DNA of 64,000 nt, from assembly GCA_937141935.1 (NCBI GenBank), contig CAKZQS010000016.1, forward strand, positions 17,201 through 81,200, in the 5' to 3' direction. Within the stretch, counting starts at the first letter, position 1. Every line of letters starts with the position of its first letter. The notes beneath the pieces are model-generated. The model had not been told where the DNA came from. It did no database searches and saw only the letters and a program-made list of their open reading frames with translations. The DNA comes from an uncultured Ectothiorhodospiraceae bacterium. Lineage in GTDB: Bacteria; Pseudomonadota; Gammaproteobacteria; Nevskiales; Oceanococcaceae. This document shows positions 12,129 through 21,520 of the stretch, piece after piece. A program made the position numbers and the translations under genes.

Positions 12129-12527
12129 TTGCGTGCGGCGTGGCTGCCCGTGGCATGCAGTGTCGCGCTGCTCGGTTGTGCTTCGAGCACACCGCCGCTC
12201 CCACCCGAGGCTTCGACTTTGCAGCTTTGCAGCAAGTCCTCGCGCGCCAGCTGCGCACAGCCGGAGCCACTGCCGGCGCTGACCTGCGCCTACCGTGTGC
12301 GTCGCTACGCCGCCCAGGTCATAGACGCCAACGAGGATGTCGTGAACCGCGCCGTGGCGATCTACGTTCCGGACTTGCGCCGACGTTTCGACGTTTCGCT
12401 TGACGGGCCTGGCGTTCGCCGCGGCATCACGCCACAGGGTTTTGGCCTGGCTGCCGCCGCCTACGTCGCGGTCTCGCAGGATGAGGGCTGCGCGCCGTAC
12501 ATTAACGACATCGAGTTCTTGGAGTAG
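12129..12527 (+). CDS. Small lipoprotein, function unknown
   Basis: 132 residues if translation starts at the TTG at 12129, which gives a short signal peptide with lipobox LLGC (Cys at about residue 17). Five further cysteines follow. No family was recognised. An ATG at 12030 in the same frame would overlap the symporter gene and run through the terminator, so it is not preferred. No clear ribosome site precedes the TTG, and the start remains open. The next gene starts 11 bases downstream. Confidence 0.55.
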   Translation: MRAAWLPVACSVALLGCASSTPPLPPEASTLQLCSKSSRASCAQPEPLPALTCAYRVRRYAAQVIDANEDVVNRAVAIYVPDLRRRFDVSLDGPGVRRGITPQGFGLAAAAYVAVSQDEGCAPYINDIEFLE

Positions 12528-12538
12528 GAGCAACCCCT

Positions 12539-13045
12539 ATGCCTGCCATGCTCCGCCGCCGGGCCCGCGGGTGCCGACCGCTGTGTGCGGCCGTGTTCGC
12601 GCTGGGTGTCTGCGGCGCGTCCGGCGTTCAGGCGGAGGCGGGTGAACTCAGCTTGCGTCGCGTAGAGGCCGGCTGTGCGCCCCTGTGGCAGTTGCGGGCC
12701 GAGCAGGTGCCGCTGAGCCAGGCGCTGGCACGGCTCGGGGAGGCCATGGGTTTCAGTGTTGCCTATCGCCGGGAGGACGACCCCCTGCGGTCACTGCAGG
12801 CCGAGCTGCCCGCGACCGCCCTGGTGGAGCAGCTCGCTGGGGCCGGGAACCTGGTGATGGCCACCGAGGCTCGGGTCGATTGTCCCGGCTTTCCCCAAAT
12901 ACGCCGTGTGGTGATCCTGCCGGCCGGGCAGGCGGGACCCTTGCCGGAGCGGCACTACGTCCCCGAGGGCATGCAGCGCTATCGCAGGGCCCATGGCCTG
13001 GACCCGCTGACCGGGGAGGTTCTGCCGCCCGAAGAACGGCGCTAG
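12539..13045 (+). CDS. Secreted protein with STN-like domain
   Basis: 168 residues. A signal peptide ends near VQAEA. Residues about 50-110 (PLSQALARLGEAMGFSVAYR and onward) resemble the secretin/TonB short N-terminal (STN) fold found in the periplasmic part of TonB receptors and secretins and in some signalling proteins. Two cysteines in the mature part may form a disulfide. TAGGAG precedes the ATG. It may form an operon with the small lipoprotein upstream. Its partner is unknown. Confidence 0.6.
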   Translation: MPAMLRRRARGCRPLCAAVFALGVCGASGVQAEAGELSLRRVEAGCAPLWQLRAEQVPLSQALARLGEAMGFSVAYRREDDPLRSLQAELPATALVEQLAGAGNLVMATEARVDCPGFPQIRRVVILPAGQAGPLPERHYVPEGMQRYRRAHGLDPLTGEVLPPEERR

Positions 13046-13055
13046 GCGCCGACGC

Positions 13056-13075
13056 CTACGACCAATGGTGAATGG
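13056..13075 (+). promoter_or_regulatory. Shared 20-bp promoter element, response-regulator copy
   Basis: The bases CTACGACCAATGGTGAATGG lie 82 bases before the start of the LuxR-type regulator gene, in the same orientation. The position suggests that this regulator is itself in the regulon. Confidence 0.55.
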
Positions 13076-13157
13076 GCGAAGCGCAAGGCTTCGGATAGCG
13101 TGAACGCTGCCATATTCAAAGTGCGGGGGGAGCACGATTGGGCCCCCCTCCACAGCC

Positions 13158-13817
13158 ATGCGGGTTGCCTTGGACGCGAGAACTGTCATCGTCGTTGCCG
13201 ACGACCACCCCTTGTTCCGGGGGGCGCTGGCGCGCGCGGTTCGTGACTGCTTCCCGCGCAGCGTGCTTCACGAAACCGGCACGCTGGAGGGGGTGCGGCA
13301 ACTGCTGCGCGGACATGCCCCGGTTGACCTGCTGATCATGGAGCTCAACCTGCCGGATGCCCATGGCATGCAGTCGCTGCAGGCGCTGCGGCAGGCCCAC
13401 CCCGAACTGTCCATCATGGTCGTTTCCGGCGCTGGAGAGCCTGGCGCCCAGGCGGCGGTGCTGCGCGCCGGCGCGGCGGCCTACGTGCCCAAAACCTGTC
13501 CCCCCGCGCTGCTGCGTGAGGCCTTGCGCGCTGTGGGGTCTGGCGAAGTGTGGGCCCGTGCGGACGCCGCCCCAAGTAGCGCCGACAGGGCGCCTACGCA
13601 GTCCGGCCTCGCCCAGCTCACTCCACAGCAGCGCCGCGTGCTGGAGCTGCTGTCGCGCGGCCTGCTGAACAAGCAGATCGCCGCGGAACTCGAGGTGGCC
13701 GAGGCCACCGTGAAGTCGCATGTCACCGCCATCATGCGCAAGCTCGGCGCTCATAACCGCACCCAGGCCGTCGTGATCGCCAGAACCCTGGCGGACGCGC
13801 CTCAGCCCGGTGAATGA
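13158..13817 (+). CDS. LuxR/NarL-type response regulator with Glu at the phosphorylation site
   Basis: 219 residues: receiver domain (1-125) and LuxR-type helix-turn-helix (about 150-200, LTPQQRRVLELLSRGLLNKQ). It is a clear paralogue of CrbR at 43063-43722 and resembles AgmR/ErbR-type regulators. The acidic pair Asp15-Asp16 and the conserved Lys in YVPKTCPP are kept, but the phospho-acceptor position reads IMELNLP with Glu62 (codon GAG at 13341) where CrbR has LLDLKMP. Glu often mimics phospho-Asp, so this regulator may be active without a kinase. No kinase gene is adjacent. Confidence 0.85.
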   Translation: MRVALDARTVIVVADDHPLFRGALARAVRDCFPRSVLHETGTLEGVRQLLRGHAPVDLLIMELNLPDAHGMQSLQALRQAHPELSIMVVSGAGEPGAQAAVLRAGAAAYVPKTCPPALLREALRAVGSGEVWARADAAPSSADRAPTQSGLAQLTPQQRRVLELLSRGLLNKQIAAELEVAEATVKSHVTAIMRKLGAHNRTQAVVIARTLADAPQPGE

Positions 13818-13848
13818 GCCGGCGTTCAGACCCTACGGAGAAGCCCTG

Positions 13849-14337
13849 ATGACCTTGCTACGTCCCCTCACGCCGCTGCTGACGGCCCTGGCGACCGCAG
13901 CCCCCCTGGCGGTGGACGCGGAACCGGCCGTGGCGCAGGACCACGCCCATTCGCATCACCACTCGGCCCCGGCGGCCGGCCCGTCGCGTGCACATGGCGG
14001 CACGCACGCGCATGGGATGCACGAGGCGCAGTCGCCGGCGCCTGAAGTGCGCGTGCAGATTGAGCGAGATGCGATGGGGGGGTGGAATCTACGCCTGGCC
14101 ACGCGCCACTTTCGTTTTAGTCCGGAGCGCGTGAACGAGCCGCACGAGCCCGGCACCGGCCATGCGCACATCTATGTCAACGGCACCAAGTTCGCGCGCC
14201 TGTACGGACCCTGGTTCCACCTCCCGGCCCTGGGGGCGGGGCGGCACACCCTGCGGGTCAGCCTGAACACCAACGACCACCGCGAGTACGCCCACCAGGG
14301 ACGTCCGATCGAATGGAGCGCCGTGGTCGAGGAGTAG
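13849..14337 (+). CDS. Secreted His-rich protein, probable metal binding
   Basis: 162 residues. A signal peptide (about 1-24) is followed by a His-rich segment with DHAHSHHH and HGGTHAHGMH, then a beta-type domain with GHAHIYVNG and a final SLNTNDHREYAHQG. The histidines suggest copper or zinc binding in the periplasm; the family is not one I can name. The ATG at 13849 has GGAG upstream. An in-frame GTG at 13810 overlaps the regulator stop and would put the signal peptide too far inside. Confidence 0.6.
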   Translation: MTLLRPLTPLLTALATAAPLAVDAEPAVAQDHAHSHHHSAPAAGPSRAHGGTHAHGMHEAQSPAPEVRVQIERDAMGGWNLRLATRHFRFSPERVNEPHEPGTGHAHIYVNGTKFARLYGPWFHLPALGAGRHTLRVSLNTNDHREYAHQGRPIEWSAVVEE

Positions 14338-14343
14338 CCACGA

Positions 14344-16530
14344 TCAAGGGGCGCGCAATTCGGACTCCCCCTCGATCAGGCGATAGGCCCGATCCATGGT
14401 GACCGGCCCGGGGATGCGCGTCTGGTTGCCGCTGCCGGCCCAATCCACTTCAATGGCATCAATGCCGGTTGCGGCTCCAAGGCCGATTTCCTGCTGCACG
14501 CTGGAGGCGCCGAAGCTGCCCCCACGCCCGACCAGCGCATGAATCACCCGCCCACCCCGCAGGTGCACCCGAATGCGCGAGCCCAGAGCCTCCCGATTGG
14601 CCTGGCGCCCCTCGAGCCGCAGCGTGATCCAGCGATGGCCGTGGCCGGGGTTCTCGTACAGGGCATTCCAGAATCCATCACCTTCGAAAGCCCCGCCGAT
14701 CACGGCGTAGATGTCTTGGTCGCCGTCCCCGTCAAGGTCGCCGAAGGCGACGCCGTGGCCCTTTTGCAAATGGCCCAGGCCGCTGCTGGTCGTGATGTCC
14801 TCAAAGCGTTGACCGCCGGAATTGCGCCAGGCCCGATTCGGCGTCAGCGTGTGCAGGGGCGGTGCGCCCGTACCCAGCAGCACATCGAGCCAGCCATCGT
14901 TGTCGAAGTCGCCGTAGTTGGAGCCCATCGGCAGGGTCAGTGCATCCAGGGCGGCGCCCGGTGCAACATCGACAAAGCCCCTGCCCGCCAGGTTGCGGTA
15001 CAGCCTGGGGCGGGCGCCGGCGGATGGGCGGCCTTGATAGTCCAGAGCGACCGCGCCCAGCGTGGCGGAATATCCCGCCACGAACAGGTCCAGCCAGCCG
15101 TCGTTATCGAAGTCCCAGAACCAGGTCGGAAAGCTGGCATGCGGATCTCCGACCCCCATCCGCTCGGTCACGTCCTCGAAGCGCAGCCCGCCGTCGGTGA
15201 CCCCCAGGTTGCGATACAGGCGGTTGGGTCGGCCCCAGATCGAAATGTAGATATCGGTCCAGCCGTCATTGTCGTAATCGCCGGCGGTGACCCCCTTGGC
15301 CATACCGTCGAATTCCATGCCGGAGGCGGCGCCGACATCCTGAAACCGGCCGGCCGGGTGATTCCGGTACAGCTCGAAGGGCCGCGCCTCGGACGGCCAA
15401 GGAACCCGGGCCCGATCCACCTCGTTGGTGACCATCAGATCCAGGGTGCCGTTGTTGTCGAAATCGGCCCAGACCGCGCTTTGGGTCGGGTAGCGGCTGT
15501 ACACGCCGGCCGCGTGCGTGACATCGACGAAACGCCCCTGGTCATTGCGGAGCAGGGTATTCGGATGCCGCCCCTTGTCGTGCAGCCAGGCGCCGCGCAA
15601 CACCAGGACGTCCGTGTCACCGTCATTGTCGTAGTCGGCCGGGACCAGATTGAGTCCGCCGCGAATGTCCTCAAGTCCCGCCTGCACGCTGACGTCCTCG
15701 AAGCGCATGTCACCTCGGTTGCGCAGCAGTATCAGCGCATCCCCCAGCCCCCAGGACGAGGCCATCAGGTCGAGGCGGCCGTCCCCATCAAAGTCGTCCA
15801 TCGCGACCCCGCCGGACAGTCCGAAGACGTCGGCGCCCGCGCGCGCCGCTATGTCGCGAAAGCGGCCGATGTCGCTCGCCGACGCCAGATGGGCGGGTGC
15901 GATTCGCCACGCCTCCGGCACCCCCTCGGGATAGCGACCCAGCGCCATGGCCGCGAGGTTGAGCAGCCACGACCACTGGGCCCGCTGCTCCGGGCTGGCT
16001 GCGGGTGCCCGCAGCAGCTCGGTGTACAGGGCATAGGCGCGATCGGCGCCCAGCCGCCGCTGGTGCAGGGCATCGCCGGCCAGCGGGAACACGCAGCGCT
16101 CGGCGGCCGGGTTGTCCAGGCAGTTCTGTTGTTCGCCGAGGCGCAACCAGGCCAGGGCTAGCTGCTCCTTAAGGGCCAGCTGGTAGGCGGGTGGGAGGCG
16201 CGGCTCCTTGAGCAGCGCTTGGAGCTCGGACGCGGCCAGTTCCGCCTGACCGGCATAGAGGTACTGCTCCGCCTGGCGTCTACGCAATTCGATCCGCGCA
16301 TCCGCATGTGGCGTCGCGGCAAGCTCCCGGCCCAATGCGCGGGCCTTTTCACTGTGCCGGTTCCAGCGGTTGTCCCAAAGACCTTCGTTCTGCGCGATAC
16401 GGCGCATTTCGGTTGCGGTTGGCGCGCGGGTCTCAGGCGGCGCGAGTGCCATCCACAGGCCCGCAAGCCCGAGCGCGGTGCCCAGAACGCACAGGCCCCA
16501 GAAGCGGCGCGTGCGCGCATCACGGGGCAT
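14344..16530 (-). CDS. CRTAC1-like FG-GAP/VCBS repeat protein with UnbV domain
   Basis: 728 residues. One N-terminal hydrophobic segment (about 10-30), an alpha-helical TPR-like region (about 50-230), then FG-GAP/VCBS repeats with the calcium loop pattern D-x-D-x-D-G-x-x-D (for example DDFDGDGRLDL, DYDNDGWTDIY, DFDNDGWLDLF) forming a predicted beta-propeller, and an ASPIC/UnbV domain at the end. Such proteins face the periplasm or cell surface. The ATG at 16530 overlaps the upstream gene end by 11 bases, so the two are translationally coupled. The two encoded proteins share their propeller and UnbV domains, suggesting old duplication. Confidence 0.85.
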   Translation of the reverse strand: MPRDARTRRFWGLCVLGTALGLAGLWMALAPPETRAPTATEMRRIAQNEGLWDNRWNRHSEKARALGRELAATPHADARIELRRRQAEQYLYAGQAELAASELQALLKEPRLPPAYQLALKEQLALAWLRLGEQQNCLDNPAAERCVFPLAGDALHQRRLGADRAYALYTELLRAPAASPEQRAQWSWLLNLAAMALGRYPEGVPEAWRIAPAHLASASDIGRFRDIAARAGADVFGLSGGVAMDDFDGDGRLDLMASSWGLGDALILLRNRGDMRFEDVSVQAGLEDIRGGLNLVPADYDNDGDTDVLVLRGAWLHDKGRHPNTLLRNDQGRFVDVTHAAGVYSRYPTQSAVWADFDNNGTLDLMVTNEVDRARVPWPSEARPFELYRNHPAGRFQDVGAASGMEFDGMAKGVTAGDYDNDGWTDIYISIWGRPNRLYRNLGVTDGGLRFEDVTERMGVGDPHASFPTWFWDFDNDGWLDLFVAGYSATLGAVALDYQGRPSAGARPRLYRNLAGRGFVDVAPGAALDALTLPMGSNYGDFDNDGWLDVLLGTGAPPLHTLTPNRAWRNSGGQRFEDITTSSGLGHLQKGHGVAFGDLDGDGDQDIYAVIGGAFEGDGFWNALYENPGHGHRWITLRLEGRQANREALGSRIRVHLRGGRVIHALVGRGGSFGASSVQQEIGLGAATGIDAIEVDWAGSGNQTRIPGPVTMDRAYRLIEGESELRAP

Positions 16531-19500
16531 GGCGCTGCAGGCGGTAGAGTCCGGGGGGGAGGGGACCGTCGATGCGCAGGTGCTGGCCGTCCGGCCAGTG
16601 CACCTCCAGCGCCTTGGCTGCGCTGGCCTCGCCCAGGCCGAAGTGGGCCTCCACGGATCGGTGCGACTGATAGCCGCCGCTGGCCTTAAGCACACGGGTC
16701 TGTGGAGGACCGGCTTCGCGGTGCAGCGTAATTCTGGCGCCGATGGCCTCGGCGTTAGCGGCCGTTCGATCCTCGAGCCGAATGCTCAGCCCCTTGCCGC
16801 CACCGTGATTTCGCCACAGCACGGGGCTGAGCAAGAAGGGGTAGCTGAGCAGGTCCAGATCGCCGTCGCGGTCGAAATCCATGTACAGATAGGCACCGGT
16901 GGGGCGATGGTCTTCGAGGCCCCAGGCGCGGGTCACATCGGCAAAGCCCCGGCCGGATTGATTGTGATACACGGGCGAATAAGGGCTGCTGGCCCGCAGA
17001 CGCGAGCCCTGGGCAATGTAGAGATCCAGCCAGCCGTCGTTGTCGAGGTCGCCAAATTGGGCATTCCAGCTCCAGCCGCCAAAGCCCGAGCGCCACTGCG
17101 CCGTGACATCTCGGTACTGCCCCTGCTGCGGGCTGAACAAGAGATTGGTGCGGGCGACCTGGGGCAGCTCCTGGGGGAAGTTGCGAGCCGCCTGGTTGTA
17201 GTCGAGTTCGCTGGCCGCGAGCGCCGCGCACAGGTCCTGCATGGTTTCAAAATCCGCGGGAATCCGCGCGCAGTCGCGCATGATCTCGGCGTGGCTGGCG
17301 CCCAGGGAGGGCTGACGCACAATGATTCGGTTCCAGTGATAGGCCGTGACGGCGCAGTCGCGAACCTGTTGCGGGTCGTCGAGTTCACGGCATAGCTGCA
17401 CCCGCTCGACATTGCGCGCCCGGACGACGGCAGTCTGGAAGCCCACGATCTTGTCGCAGCGCGCACGATCCGCCACATCCTCGTAGATTCCGCAGCTGCG
17501 CCAGGGGTCGGCGAGCTTCCCCGGCAGCTCATTCATCCGCCCCATCGCGATCTGCGAAATGTAAAGCTCCATGGCGCCGTCGTTGTTCAGATCGCCGGCG
17601 TCGAAGGACATCGTGGTGGTGGTTGACCACGGCAAGGGGCTGTCGGCGACCGTGGCCGCGTGCAGGTTGCCCTCCCGGTTGAGGAAGACACGATCCGGTT
17701 CGTCGAAGTCGTTGCCGACGAGCAGGTCCTCCCAACCGTCCCCGTCGAGGTCGTGGAAGAGCAGGCTGAGCGTGTCGCCCTCCGGCCCGGGCAGTGCCTC
17801 GCGACGAAACTGGCCCGCGCCCTGGTTGCGCCAGACAAAGTTGCGCGCCAACTCCGGGTAGTAGAACCAGGCCGCGAAAGTGCTGCCGCCGGTGACGATG
17901 TCGAGGTCGCCGTCGCGGTCAAAATCCGCGAAAGCCACGGCGGTGACGACGGTCTCCGAGTCGCGCTCCAGCGCGACATGCGCGCTTTCACTGAAGCGCC
18001 CCTCGCGATTGAACAGGATATGGCTGCCGTGCATCCACGTGCCGAAGAACAGGTCGAGCGCGCCATCCCCGTCCAGGTCGACCAGCGCGACGTCACCGAT
18101 GATCCAGTCGCGCATGGCCGGGAAATCGATCTGCTGCTGTTCGAACCGCCCGCCCAGGTTGCGGTACAGAAAGACGCCGAAGTAGGAGCCCACGGCCAGG
18201 TCGGGCCAGCCATCCTGGTCGACATCGCCCCCCGCCAGCGCACCCAGGTGCATAACGGTGGGTTCCATCCCCTGGTAAGGGCGTGGCAGCGGCAGGCGCG
18301 TCAGGCCCAGTTGCGGGCCATCAATACGCTCGAAGCGGGCCGACGCGACAGGCGTGGCCGGCGCCTGAAAGGCCTGGTGCTGCAGCTGCCAATCCGGCCC
18401 CTGGCGCAGGAGCTCGGGTGCCTGCAGGGGGGGCGCCAGGCCTTGCAGGTCGCCTGCCGGGTGGCCCTCCGGCAGGGCCCGCGTGGGCTCGGGTACGGCG
18501 GCGTATTGGTTCAGTATCGCCTGGGCGGCATGTGCCTGGTCGATCTCGTGCCAGCGCTGCAGCAGTGCCGCCCCCGCGCCGCTGATCAGGCCTGCGAGTA
18601 TCACGCAAAGGCCGGCGACGCTTGCCAGTTTCCACGACAGCGTCGTGCCCAGTATCGCCCAGGGGTAAACGCTGTATATGCCCAGCGTCACCAGCAGCGG
18701 GGCAAGCACCCAGGCCGGCACGCCGGCGCTCCAGAGCACCGAACAAATGACGATATCGAAGGCGATGGGCACCGGCAGGAGCGTCCCGAAGGCGCTGGCC
18801 AACACCACGACGCCCAGCATCTGCCACCAGGCGTCCAGGTGCGCCAGAGCGGTGAGCCGGTCCCATGGCAGCAGTTCGACAAGAATGGCGCCCAGCAGCC
18901 CCGCCAACAGCATGAGCGGCAAGGCCAAAACGACGATCCGGAGCAGGTTGCGCGGGTAGGTCATTGCCACCCAGCCCAGCGCCTGCAGAAAGCCGCCGCC
19001 GAAGGCTTTGTCGGTTGCTTGGGGGCCCTCGCCGGCGCGCGCGATCAGCGCGTCCAGCCAGCGAAACAGGCCCATGCCCGGCAGCCGGGGCTCCCGCCGG
19101 GGCGGTCTGCGCCAACCCGGGCGTTCCCCAAGCTTGGCCAGCAACGGTACCGCCAGCAGTACGACCAGCGCGCTGGCGCCCAGCTTGAGCGCGACGAGGT
19201 GCCAGGGGAACAAGGTGAACAGCATGCTGACGACGATGACGTTGAAGCTGGGGGAGCTAAACAACGTCGCTAACGCCACCTCCAGCCGGCTGCCACTGAC
19301 CAGCATGCCCTGGGCGATTGGGGCCGCGCAGTTCACGCAAACGCCCAAAGGCGCGCCGACGATCGCGCCCTGCATGGCCCCGGCGAAGCGCCCGCCGCGC
19401 GGCCGAGGCAACAGCGGCAGCAAGGTCAGCATGCCGGCGGCGAGGAGCAAACCGAAGGTCATGCCCTGCCGGTTGGTGATGGCCCACTCGAGCGCGGTCC

Positions 19501-19798
19501 ACAGGGCGTGGGCGAGAAAATCCGAGGGCGGTGGCTCGGGGAAGTGCGCCTCAAAACCCAGCGGTGTCGACAAGGCTTGGTTGGGGTCGGCGCTGGCCTT
19601 GCCTTGCAAGGAGGGGTAGCGCGAGCCCAGCCAGAAGTTGGCGCAGATGGCGGCGATGACGGCCGACGTCAGGGGGATGCGCGGGTCCAGGCGACGCAGC
19701 TTGCTCAGCACGGGAAAAACAATCGGAACAGCATGTCGCGTTCTACGCCGCCACCTAGTCCGGCGCAACCCGACTTTGGTATAGCGGTCGATGCCCAT
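16520..19798 (-). CDS. Permease fused to FG-GAP beta-propeller and UnbV domain
   Basis: 1092 residues. The first 420 residues are a polytopic permease with about eight to ten membrane helices and a motif GVCVNCAAPIAQG (Cys154, Cys157) typical of the predicted permease family PF03773 (ArsP/DUF318-like). From about 500 to 1000 there are repeated calcium-loop motifs (DVDQDGWPDLA, DLDGDGALDLF, DFDRDGDLDIV, DLDNDGWLDLY) of FG-GAP repeats, and the last 80 residues resemble ASPIC/UnbV. The fusion puts a large propeller on the outer face of a transporter. The substrate is unknown. The start is uncertain because the N terminus is basic and the divergent gene begins only 21 bases away. Confidence 0.8.
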   Translation of the reverse strand: MGIDRYTKVGLRRTRWRRRTRHAVPIVFPVLSKLRRLDPRIPLTSAVIAAICANFWLGSRYPSLQGKASADPNQALSTPLGFEAHFPEPPPSDFLAHALWTALEWAITNRQGMTFGLLLAAGMLTLLPLLPRPRGGRFAGAMQGAIVGAPLGVCVNCAAPIAQGMLVSGSRLEVALATLFSSPSFNVIVVSMLFTLFPWHLVALKLGASALVVLLAVPLLAKLGERPGWRRPPRREPRLPGMGLFRWLDALIARAGEGPQATDKAFGGGFLQALGWVAMTYPRNLLRIVVLALPLMLLAGLLGAILVELLPWDRLTALAHLDAWWQMLGVVVLASAFGTLLPVPIAFDIVICSVLWSAGVPAWVLAPLLVTLGIYSVYPWAILGTTLSWKLASVAGLCVILAGLISGAGAALLQRWHEIDQAHAAQAILNQYAAVPEPTRALPEGHPAGDLQGLAPPLQAPELLRQGPDWQLQHQAFQAPATPVASARFERIDGPQLGLTRLPLPRPYQGMEPTVMHLGALAGGDVDQDGWPDLAVGSYFGVFLYRNLGGRFEQQQIDFPAMRDWIIGDVALVDLDGDGALDLFFGTWMHGSHILFNREGRFSESAHVALERDSETVVTAVAFADFDRDGDLDIVTGGSTFAAWFYYPELARNFVWRNQGAGQFRREALPGPEGDTLSLLFHDLDGDGWEDLLVGNDFDEPDRVFLNREGNLHAATVADSPLPWSTTTTMSFDAGDLNNDGAMELYISQIAMGRMNELPGKLADPWRSCGIYEDVADRARCDKIVGFQTAVVRARNVERVQLCRELDDPQQVRDCAVTAYHWNRIIVRQPSLGASHAEIMRDCARIPADFETMQDLCAALAASELDYNQAARNFPQELPQVARTNLLFSPQQGQYRDVTAQWRSGFGGWSWNAQFGDLDNDGWLDLYIAQGSRLRASSPYSPVYHNQSGRGFADVTRAWGLEDHRPTGAYLYMDFDRDGDLDLLSYPFLLSPVLWRNHGGGKGLSIRLEDRTAANAEAIGARITLHREAGPPQTRVLKASGGYQSHRSVEAHFGLGEASAAKALEVHWPDGQHLRIDGPLPPGLYRLQRHAP

Positions 19799-19819
19799 GC
19801 GCTGTTTTAGGATGGACGG

Positions 19820-21520
19820 GTGAATGCCATCGGGCGATCAATACGGCGGTTCCGGCACCCTCCCCGGCGGCGGGCTGCTGAGGCGCCAGTACGGCGCATC
19901 CTGCTTGCGGGCGGCCTGTTGGCAGCCGCGGCGCTCATGGCGTTCGGGGTCTACGCGCTGTACCAACCCGGCAGTGCCGTGAGTCGCGTCCTCGCTGACC
20001 ATCATCACAAGCAGGCGATGCATGCGCTGGGTCGCGGGGAATGGTTGCGGGCGCGCAGTCGGTATCGGGCGGCCTTGCAGCGCGACCCCTGGCACCGGGC
20101 CGCGCGTTGGTCGTTGTTCGAAGGCGAGCTGGCGCGCGGTCACGCCGATCAGGCCTTTTTGCACCTGCAGGCTTACGTGGAGCTGTTCCCCGAGGATGCG
20201 CGTGGCTGGGCCGCGCTGGCCCGGGCACTGAGCGCGGGCGGCGCCGCGGCGGAGTCGGAAGCGGCCGCCGACCGCGCCGTGGCGCAGGCCCCGGACGCAC
20301 TCGCATACCGGTTGCTGCGGGCCGAACTGCGCTGGCGCAACAGCCGACTGGCCGGTGCGCTGGCCGACCTGGACCATGTGCTTGCGCATGAACCGGCGCA
20401 CCCGCGTGCTACCGGGTTGCGCCAAGAGGTCGTGCGCAGCCGCGACGCTGAGGCTGCTCAGCAGGGGGCGGGGGCGCCTGTGCGCCGGGGGCGTGGACAG
20501 TACTGGCCGCGGCAACTCGCGGACGCCGTTGCCGCCGTGCTCCAGGCTGTTCGTGCGCAGGACTGGGAGGCCGCCGAGGCCCGCGCGCTCCAGGCGCAGG
20601 CCGACTACCCCGCGACGATGTTCGGACCCTGGCTGCAAGGGGTGGTGGCCGTGAACGAGGGGCATATGGATGAGGCGGAAGCGCACTTCCTGCGCGCGCT
20701 GGAGCGCGCGCCGCGCTCCCACCGCGTGCTGACCCTGCTGACCCGCTTGTGGGCGCGGCGCGACGGCGCCGCCGCAGCTGGTGACCGCCTCATGGCGCTG
20801 GCACGGCGCGACCCCGGTTTCGCACTGCCCTGGGAGATCGCCCTGCAGGCCTATGTCGAGGCGCGCCTGCCGACGCGGGCGGAGGCGGCGATGCGGCGCG
20901 GGCTGGATATGCCCGCCGCCGGGGCGATCCCCTACCGGCGGCTGGCGGATCTGTACCAGCAGCTGGATCAGCCCCAGCAAGCGCTGCAGATCGCCCAGGC
21001 CGGCCTGGCCCACACGCCCGGAGACCACGAGCTCAGCCGCAGCCTGCCAGGCCTGTTACATCGTGCGGGGCAGGGGGACGAGGCGCTGCGTGCTTACCGT
21101 CGCCACCTCGAACAGTGGCCCAGCGACAGACGGATCGCGGCCGAGATGATCCACCACCTGCTGCAGGAGCCGACGGCCGCGGCGCTGGCAGAGGCCGAAG
21201 GGCTGGCGGAGCGCTTGGTCGGGGATCACGCCACCGAGGCCTATGCCCTGGACGCGCTGGGCCGCCTGGCGCTGGCGCAGCGGGATCCGGTACGCGGGCA
21301 GGCCTATGCCCAAGCCGCGGTTGCGGCAGACCCCGACGAGCCCCGCTACATCTACCGTCTGGGTGCCGCCCGGGCCGCTATGGGGGATCGGGCCGGCGCG
21401 CTGCGCGCCCTGGAGCGCGCCCTGCAGACGCCGCAGGGCTTCCCCGAGCGACTCGAGGCGCTGCGATTGCGCAACAGGCTCAATGCCGACTCAGCCAGCA
21501 CCGCGACTGATGGGCAATGA
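19820..21520 (+). CDS. Membrane-anchored tetratricopeptide repeat protein
   Basis: 566 residues from a GTG start preceded by AGGATGG. A basic N terminus and one membrane helix (about 25-48) are followed by about ten TPR-like helical pairs (for example AEAHFLRALERAPRSHRVLT, LYQQLDQPQQALQIAQAGLA). It is likely a periplasm-facing scaffold. It is divergent from the permease-propeller gene and overlaps the convergent membrane-protein gene by 30 bases at its end. A function in the same system is suggested only by position. Confidence 0.75.
   Translation: MNAIGRSIRRFRHPPRRRAAEAPVRRILLAGGLLAAAALMAFGVYALYQPGSAVSRVLADHHHKQAMHALGRGEWLRARSRYRAALQRDPWHRAARWSLFEGELARGHADQAFLHLQAYVELFPEDARGWAALARALSAGGAAAESEAAADRAVAQAPDALAYRLLRAELRWRNSRLAGALADLDHVLAHEPAHPRATGLRQEVVRSRDAEAAQQGAGAPVRRGRGQYWPRQLADAVAAVLQAVRAQDWEAAEARALQAQADYPATMFGPWLQGVVAVNEGHMDEAEAHFLRALERAPRSHRVLTLLTRLWARRDGAAAAGDRLMALARRDPGFALPWEIALQAYVEARLPTRAEAAMRRGLDMPAAGAIPYRRLADLYQQLDQPQQALQIAQAGLAHTPGDHELSRSLPGLLHRAGQGDEALRAYRRHLEQWPSDRRIAAEMIHHLLQEPTAAALAEAEGLAERLVGDHATEAYALDALGRLALAQRDPVRGQAYAQAAVAADPDEPRYIYRLGAARAAMGDRAGALRALERALQTPQGFPERLEALRLRNRLNADSASTATDGQ

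Noticed and set aside
12030..12527. Long start for the small lipoprotein gene
   Set aside because: It would overlap the symporter gene and be translated across its terminator, and would bury the signal peptide.
16531..16695. N-terminal extension of the CRTAC1-like gene
   Set aside because: It lies in the antisense-like frame of the upstream gene; the ATG at 16530 directly precedes the hydrophobic signal segment.
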